Source: Nostoc sp. XA010
GTDB taxonomy: Bacteria; Cyanobacteriota; Cyanobacteriia; Cyanobacteriales; Nostocaceae
DNA length: 64,000 nucleotides
Direction of reading: 5' to 3'
Assembly (NCBI RefSeq): GCF_020829625.1
Contig: NZ_JAIVFX010000002.1
Location: forward strand, 186,001 to 250,000
Shown: in pieces, positions 59,638 to 64,000 of the stretch
Layout: each line of letters opens with the position of its first letter
Position numbering within the stretch: position 1 is the first letter of the stretch
The notes under the pieces: generated by a model
Told to the model about the DNA's origin: nothing
Databases searched by the model: none
Seen by the model: only the letters and a program-made list of their open reading frames with translations
Position numbers and translations under genes: made by a program

Positions 59638-61104
59638 TTACGAATTATTCTGTTCTTTCGCCTTCTCAATTTTGTAGTCTTTGGGTGGATTAACAAACAC
59701 GCGATCGCCTTCTTTAACTCCACCTAAAATCTGAGTTTCGTTTTGGATTTGTGCCCCAACTGTAACTTCGCGGAACTGGGGTTTATTCTTTGCATCTAGT
59801 AGAAGTACGCCAGTTTGACCCTTTTCAGTGACAATTGACACCGTTGGCAAAACTAAAGCATCATTGACGCGATCGCCTAAAAAAGTCAGATCCACATTTA
59901 AGCCAGAACGCAGTTTATCTGTACCAGTATTCAGAGCAACCCGCACCTGGAAGGATGTCACACCTTGTTCCACCACTGCTTCTGGAGCAATCAGGCGCAC
60001 ATTACCTTTAAAAACTTGATCGGGATAAGCATCAGCGACAATTTCCACCTGCTGTCCCGGTTTAATTCTGCCAAGATCAGCTTCAGGAACTTGAGCTAAT
60101 ATTTCTAACCCGCGTGCTACAGCGACAATTGAACTAGAAGTTGCCGACGCACTAGTAGAAGCAGAGGTTGTGGGTGTCACAAAAGCACCCACGTTAGCAT
60201 ACTTTTGGGTAACAATTCCCGAAAGAGGAGCGCGAATAATAGTCTCATCTAACTGCACTTGCACACCCTTCAATTGAGCCTCAGCAGCTGCAACAGCTGC
60301 TTGACGCTGGACAATTTCTTCAGAACGAGTTCCATCTTCCAACAGTACCAATGCTGCCCGTGCTTCATTAACTGCTGCTTGACGTTGGGCAATTTCTTCA
60401 GTCCGAGTCCCAATTTGGAGTAACGACAATCGTTTTTTAGCTTCTTCTAAACTGGCTCTAGCGCTTTTGTCTTCGCTAATGGCTTGATCGAGTAATTGTC
60501 TTTTCTCTGCTCCCTGTTCGTATAGGTATTGATAACGCTTTACCTGTCCACTGGTGTAATTCACCTTAGCTTGAGCCGCATCCACTTGGGATTGAGATTG
60601 AGCAATCTCTTGGGGACGATTACCAGCTTTAGCTTGGGCTAGCTGGGCTTGAGCTTGTCCTAACCGCGCTCTAGCTTGAGCAATTTCTTGAGGACGACTA
60701 CCAGCAAGGGCTTGGGCAAGTTGTGCTTGACTTTGGGCTAAGTTAGCACGGTACTGGCTCCTTTGAGCCTCAATACCTGCGCTATCCATGCGGGCGAGAA
60801 TTTGCCCTTGTTGAATGCGATCGCCTTGTTCCACATATAATTGCGACAGTACTCCGGGGTTCTTCGGACTAATATTTACGCTCTGAACTGGCACGACTTT
60901 GCCACTAGCTGTAATCCGTAAGGTGACGTTTTTTGCTGCTACTGGCACAGTTAATTGAGCAATATCTTCTTTATTTGCCCCTTGATTTACCAGAGTATAG
61001 GTTGTAGTACCAACAACCAATACACCCCCTGCTATCAACCCCATCAGCCAGCGTAACGGATATTTAACTTTGCCAACAACAGGAATTTCTATATGCGTAG
61101 CCAT
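59638..61104 (-). CDS. MacA/HlyD-like periplasmic adaptor (membrane fusion protein)
   Basis: 488 residues. One N-terminal membrane helix (WLMGLIAGGVLVVGTTTYTL), then the lipoyl-like half SGKVVPVQSVNISPKNPGVL, then SQLYVEQGDRIQQGQIL. A long coiled-coil hairpin with repeated PQEIAQxxxxLxQAQAQLAQ follows (three to four PQEIAQ/TEEIAQ/SEEIVQ units), then the second lipoyl half IIRAPLSGIVTQKYANVGAF and the beta-barrel part. It links the permease to an outer-membrane channel. A Ser/Thr/Ala-rich insert (TPTTSASTSASATSSS) sits in the lipoyl loop. Confidence 0.9.
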   Translation of the reverse strand: MATHIEIPVVGKVKYPLRWLMGLIAGGVLVVGTTTYTLVNQGANKEDIAQLTVPVAAKNVTLRITASGKVVPVQSVNISPKNPGVLSQLYVEQGDRIQQGQILARMDSAGIEAQRSQYRANLAQSQAQLAQALAGSRPQEIAQARARLGQAQAQLAQAKAGNRPQEIAQSQSQVDAAQAKVNYTSGQVKRYQYLYEQGAEKRQLLDQAISEDKSARASLEEAKKRLSLLQIGTRTEEIAQRQAAVNEARAALVLLEDGTRSEEIVQRQAAVAAAEAQLKGVQVQLDETIIRAPLSGIVTQKYANVGAFVTPTTSASTSASATSSSIVAVARGLEILAQVPEADLGRIKPGQQVEIVADAYPDQVFKGNVRLIAPEAVVEQGVTSFQVRVALNTGTDKLRSGLNVDLTFLGDRVNDALVLPTVSIVTEKGQTGVLLLDAKNKPQFREVTVGAQIQNETQILGGVKEGDRVFVNPPKDYKIEKAKEQNNS

Positions 61105-61682
61105 ATCTAGAAGCCTATAAATCTTGCTTTATGAAAGTAGTCTGTACTTATATTGATGATGTCCATCGCATTGCCCATAGTAAAACCACCCCTTTAGAGC
61201 AAACAGATGCGCTTTTGCTCCCCTCCGCGCTTATGGGGAGTGGTTGGGGGTTCCTCTTAACTATGGTTAATTGAGGGGACATAAATAATTAAAGGGCGGT
61301 GCAGGAATACGGAGTTGTTAAAATTTTTGGATTAAATTTTTAGTTAATAAACTAACAACTAGACGCATAGTTAGCTTCACAGTTGCTTAATCTTACTTCA
61401 TAATAGGTGTTACATGCCTGTATGGCTTCACCTGAAAGGGTGACTTTAGCCACATTATTATTTCACACCCCGGCTTGCTTCTAATTTGTACATTTTTAGC
61501 GATTGCTATTCTTGCACCAAAGAACCCACAATACTTAGGATACTCGGCTTGCAGTATTGAGGCATGATGCTTGACGTAGACGCAAAGCGCAAAGCCAAAG
61601 ACTCCGGGCTTGTCATCAAATCGATAATTATACCTAGTTACTTCATTGAAAAAACAAATAAAGTCGAATTTAATAAACCAAA

Positions 61683-61749
61683 TACCGAAATGAGAAAGCA
61701 TTTAGACTATATGCTTTCTCAAACCCCAGTTTGCTTTCTCATTTCGGTA
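61683..61749. promoter_or_regulatory. 18-bp perfect inverted repeat with a competing third arm
   Basis: TACCGAAATGAGAAAGCA (61683-61700) and TGCTTTCTCATTTCGGTA (61732-61749) are exact reverse complements. In between, TGCTTTCTC (61712-61720) can pair with the same left arm. Two exclusive hairpins are therefore possible: a short one (9 bp, 11-base loop) and a long one (18 bp, 31-base loop). The position between divergent exporter genes suggests a control role, but a repeat element is possible. Confidence 0.5.
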
Positions 61750-61828
61750 AATCGCGCATTCCTTTTAGTGTTTTGGGCAAGCAAAAAAGCATGTTACTTT
61801 CTTAATTCACCTGATTGCTGACTCATAA

Positions 61829-61854
61829 CAGAAATTTCAAATTTCAAATTTCTG
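61829..61854. repeat. CAGAAATTT/AAATTTCTG hairpin
   Basis: 9-bp arms around CAAATTTC, with the AAATTTC unit repeated three times in tandem. AT-rich, possibly a terminator for an unknown transcript or a short repeat. Confidence 0.4.
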
Positions 61855-61906
61855 TCTTGGAAAATTCTATTTGCACTTGGTAAACGCCAGTGCGTTTCGC
61901 AGATAA

Positions 61907-61930
61907 GCGATGCCTGCGGCGGGCTACGCC
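61907..61930. repeat. Nostoc palindromic repeat, short copy
   Basis: GCGATGCCTGCGGCGGGCTA, then CGCC, one change from the 9860 core, with the right end missing. It lies about 100 bases before the exporter ATPase gene. Confidence 0.75.
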
Positions 61931-62031
61931 AAAAGTCGCAACGACAACTCTAAAATTTTTTTATAAGGATAGTTACTATAGTTACAACTGGTAAGCTATT
62001 CTCTTCCCAGTCCAAGATTACTTATCTCCTT

Positions 62032-62796
62032 ATGGCAAACACTATAACAATTACTGATTCCCTGGTTCCTAATGCTGTACCGAAACCAGCAATCATTAGA
62101 CTAGAAAAGATTTTCAAAATTTATGGTAGTGGTGAAACAGAAGTACGAGCGCTGAATGATGTCAACTTAATCGTGGAACAGGGCGAATATTGTGCAATCA
62201 TGGGGCCTTCTGGTTCTGGTAAATCCACAGCTATGAATATTATCGGTTGTCTCGACCGTCCTACAGACGGACATTACTATTTAGATAACCTCGATGTAGC
62301 TCAAATGGACGATCGCTCATTAGCACATATCCGTAATAAAAAGCTGGGGTTTGTGTTTCAACAATTCCATCTATTGCCCCAATTAACAGCCCTAGAAAAC
62401 GTGATGTTGCCAATGGTGTATGCTAGTGTAAGCCCAAAAGAAAGAAGCGATCGCGCCATCGAAGCTTTGACGCGAGTAGGTTTAGCAAATCGCCTCAACA
62501 ACAAACCAACTCAACTATCTGGTGGACAACAACAACGAGTAGCGATCGCGCGGGCGATCGTTAATCGTCCTGTGGTACTCTTAGCCGATGAACCAACAGG
62601 CGCACTTGATTCGCGCACAACCCAAGAAGTCTTAGATATTTTTAGCGAACTCAATGCCAGTGGAATTACCGTTGTCATGGTAACTCATGAACCAGAAGTT
62701 GCTCGTCAAACCCAGCGCATCGTTTGGTTCCGTGATGGTCAAGTAGTACACTCCAATCTGACACCATCTGACTTGAGTAGCGTTGCTATGTCATAA
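62032..62796 (+). CDS. MacB/LolD-type ABC transporter ATPase
   Basis: 254 residues. Walker [21 protein letters not shown], then [14 protein letters not shown]-loop [20 protein letters not shown], signature [20 protein letters not shown], Walker [21 protein letters not shown] and switch His [15 protein letters not shown]. It is the nucleotide-binding half missing from the minus-strand permease gene 58367-59584. It is divergent from adaptor and permease rather than in one operon. A strong terminator follows at 62805. Confidence 0.93.
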   Translation: MANTITITDSLVPNAVPKPAIIRLEKIFKIYGSGETEVRALNDVNLIVEQGEYCAIMGPSGSGKSTAMNIIGCLDRPTDGHYYLDNLDVAQMDDRSLAHIRNKKLGFVFQQFHLLPQLTALENVMLPMVYASVSPKERSDRAIEALTRVGLANRLNNKPTQLSGGQQQRVAIARAIVNRPVVLLADEPTGALDSRTTQEVLDIFSELNASGITVVMVTHEPEVARQTQRIVWFRDGQVVHSNLTPSDLSSVAMS

Positions 62797-62804
62797 CTTA
62801 TTAG

Positions 62805-62851
62805 AGTCCGCCTACCCTTGGCTTTCTCACAAGGTAGGCGGACTTTGTTTA
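62805..62851 (+). terminator. strong intrinsic terminator after the exporter ATPase gene
   Basis: AGTCCGCCTACC (62805-62816) and GGTAGGCGGACT (62833-62844), a perfect 12-bp GC-rich stem with a 16-base loop, followed by TTTGTTT. It begins 9 bases past the stop codon. Confidence 0.85.
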
Positions 62852-62899
62852 TGCAATAGCGACTTCACAGCCAAAAACCCCATAATTAAAGCATACGTG

Positions 62900-62925
62900 A
62901 TTTTTGACTTTTGACTTTTGACTTC
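62900..62925. repeat. TTTTGAC heptamers
   Basis: Three tandem copies of TTTTGAC in the gap before the helical carotenoid protein gene end. Another member of the heptamer class. Confidence 0.7.
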
Positions 62926-62954
62926 CGCCTTGCGGTACTAGTCGCCAGTTACAA

Positions 62955-63485
62955 TTACAAACTAGACGTTTTTCCAGTTTCTGCTTGCGTCTCAATTGGC
63001 TTAACATCGGTGTAACCCACTTCACCAGCTATTGTCCGAAACACCGAAATTTGCTCGTCAAAATCTAATCCTTCAATCTGGGAAACCAGATCAGTAATTG
63101 CCTTAGTTGGTTCATAGCTAGCTGGTAAGTCAACCACCTTATCCCCCATAGCTACTGCCCAAGCATACCAAACTAACAGCTGATTGTTTTCTTTTATCGC
63201 CCCATAAGCACGGGAATATTCTGTATCTTTGCGGTTAACTATATCCCGCATAATATCTAGTTGCTGCTCATCTGATAACTCAAAATAATGTCCTAGCAAA
63301 AGTGGTGCTAACTCAGGTTCGGCAGCAGATGGAACGGCTGGTGTGATAGAATCACCCATTTTTTTATAAACTAAATAGAACCAGGCTAATTTTGCATCGG
63401 TATCTAAATTGTTAAAGGCATCTACCAAATTTTGAGATTCATTGCTCTGGGCTTGAGAAATAGTTTTATCGTAACTTGCAGTCAT
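62955..63485 (-). CDS. hcp: helical carotenoid protein (OCP N-terminal-domain homologue)
   Basis: 176 residues, an all-helical protein matching the N-terminal half of orange carotenoid protein without the C-terminal NTF2 half. VDAFNNLDTDAKLAWFYLVY, then KKMGDSITPAVPSAA carries the aromatic residues (Trp, Tyr) that cup the carotenoid; later VNRKDTEYSRAYGAIKENNQ, then LLVWYAWAVAMGDK is the second half of the cup. HCPs bind a ketocarotenoid; some quench singlet oxygen or phycobilisomes. Start ATG at 63485, divergent from the gene at 63708. The C-terminus has an acidic tail (GYTDVKPIETQAE). Confidence 0.9.
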   Translation of the reverse strand: MTASYDKTISQAQSNESQNLVDAFNNLDTDAKLAWFYLVYKKMGDSITPAVPSAAEPELAPLLLGHYFELSDEQQLDIMRDIVNRKDTEYSRAYGAIKENNQLLVWYAWAVAMGDKVVDLPASYEPTKAITDLVSQIEGLDFDEQISVFRTIAGEVGYTDVKPIETQAETGKTSSL

Positions 63486-63707
63486 AATTTTATTTCCAAA
63501 GAAATTTTACACGTTAAACTAAGGCTTACCAAAGTTTGAGCATCAGCTTCAACTATCAAGAGAAAGAGTTATATTAATTGCAAATTGCAGCTTTAATCTA
63601 TCTTTTAATAGAGGTAAAGCCTCTCCCAAGGGAGCAAGTAAAGAGTTAATTACTTTGTTATGCTCTTTTATGCAAGCAATAAAAAATTTAAGCTAAGGAT
63701 TTTAATT
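63486..63707. promoter_or_regulatory. divergent promoter region of hcp and the acidic-protein gene
   Basis: 222 bases. Only a small CTCCC/GGGAG palindrome (63623-63634) and a GAGGTAAAGCCTC hairpin just before it are visible. Stress-regulated control is likely for hcp genes, but no site is recognised. Confidence 0.4.
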
Positions 63708-64000
63708 ATGCCTGATGAAGTAAAGCCCAATGTTAATGAAGCTCCCACCCATGATGCTCAATTAGCTGCCGAAAGCATAGCTAGTGGTGAAGAAAAAGCG
63801 CCAAACGTCGATTTTGATGCTGATTATGCAACTGCACAACAATTCAGCGTTAGTGAAGTTGATCGCACAGGTGAAGGCGCAGCAGCAGCCGAAGCAGCCA
63901 CTGCACCTAAATATCAAATCTCTAAGCCAGAAGAGACAATAACTCAAGCACAGTCAACTGGTAATCCTGATGATTTTCTCGAGTTAGCAAAGGAAGTTGG
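63708..64000 (+). CDS. acidic low-complexity protein, N-terminal part (runs off the window)
   Basis: 97 codons from the ATG at 63708, which has AAGGA about 9 bases upstream, to the window end without a stop. The protein is Glu/Asp/Ala-rich and probably disordered at first: PDEVKPNVNEAPTHDAQLAA, then ESIASGEEKAPNVDFDADYA. A later part (KYQISKPEETITQAQSTGNP, then DDFLELAKEVG) may begin a folded region. I do not recognise the family. It is divergent from hcp. Confidence 0.7.
   Translation, partial: MPDEVKPNVNEAPTHDAQLAAESIASGEEKAPNVDFDADYATAQQFSVSEVDRTGEGAAAAEAATAPKYQISKPEETITQAQSTGNPDDFLELAKEV

Larger units (their letters stand above)
61105..62031. other. 0.9-kb divergent control region of the exporter genes
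   Basis: No real gene; short open frames at 61393-61701 (minus) and 61564-61821 (plus) overlap and lack protein character. It holds a GCTCCCC/GGGGAG hairpin (about 61217-61241), the three-arm inverted repeat at 61683-61749, an AGAAATTT/AAATTTCT hairpin at 61829-61854 and a palindromic repeat at 61907-61930. Confidence 0.5.

Noticed and set aside
61393-61821. Two overlapping frames around the 18-bp inverted repeat
   Set aside because: They are on opposite strands over each other and the sequence is dominated by repeats.
58367-62796. Calling the exporter DevBCA (heterocyst glycolipid exporter)
   Set aside because: The permease is the MacB-like FtsX type and the ATPase is divergent rather than in a devBCA order; the sequence cannot separate this from other MacAB-like exporters.

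Overview
The window looks like chromosome of a filamentous, Nostoc-type cyanobacterium. Evidence: many HIP1 octamers (GCGATCGC), several copies of a Nostoc-style palindromic repeat with a GGCGGGCTACGCC-like core, heptamer arrays (AATGACT and CCCCACT types), a psbI gene, a Ycf51 gene, a helical carotenoid protein and large multi-domain sensor kinases. I see no rRNA, tRNA, CRISPR array or complete insertion sequence. The species cannot be fixed from the sequence alone.

Layout. 1-3.9 kb: the 5' end of an alpha-glucan phosphorylase gene, a small conserved protein, a 1.5-kb non-coding stretch, a hexapeptide acyltransferase and a secreted beta-barrel-like protein. 4.2-9.7 kb: an LptD-like outer-membrane protein, psbI (38 residues) and the lipid II flippase MurJ. 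10-16.5 kb: a four-GAF histidine kinase, a lumenal-type pentapeptide protein, an LCP-family cell-wall ligase and a GDP-mannose-type nucleotidyltransferase. 16.7-24.8 kb: an ABC1/UbiB kinase-like protein, an ABC-2 exporter pair, an Rpn remnant, a Ser/Thr kinase, an alpha/beta hydrolase and a bestrophin channel. 24.8-25.9 kb: a 1-kb gene-free stretch holding a regular series of promoter-like and terminator-like units, read here as a possible tandem small-RNA array. 25.9-33.5 kb: an LRAT-domain protein, a shortened small gene, a SIMPL protein, a renalase-like oxidoreductase, a YaaW-like protein translationally coupled to an O-antigen-ligase-like protein, and Ycf51. 34-38 kb: an iron-ADH/aminotransferase pair with an ATGA overlap, then a broken VapBC module fused to an aquaporin relic. 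38-46 kb: an XRE regulator directly upstream of a PAS/GAF hybrid kinase, a miniature inverted-repeat element with a 9-bp target duplication, an acyltransferase, a GNAT protein and small conserved proteins.

46-53.5 kb: a five-component branched-chain/neutral amino-acid ABC transporter (binding protein, two permeases, two ATPases). Its gene order is broken by two Uma2-type genes and one Rpn gene with a decayed second copy. 53.6-58.4 kb: a DUF1493 protein, a histidine phosphatase, glucokinase, a secreted protein, a frameshifted fasciclin gene, a small zinc-ribbon protein and a receiver protein that has Glu where the phosphoacceptor Asp should be. 58.4-62.8 kb: a MacAB-like exporter (permease and adaptor on minus, ATPase on plus) separated by a 0.9-kb region with an 18-bp inverted repeat that has a competing third arm. 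63-64 kb: a helical carotenoid protein and the start of a divergent acidic protein.

Two themes run through the window. The first is envelope and exopolysaccharide biology together with two-component sensing. The second is small-repeat and PD-(D/E)XK-gene traffic: palindromic or heptamer repeats sit in frame inside at least three genes and lie at the edges of decayed ones. The candidate tandem sRNA array is the observation I would test first.
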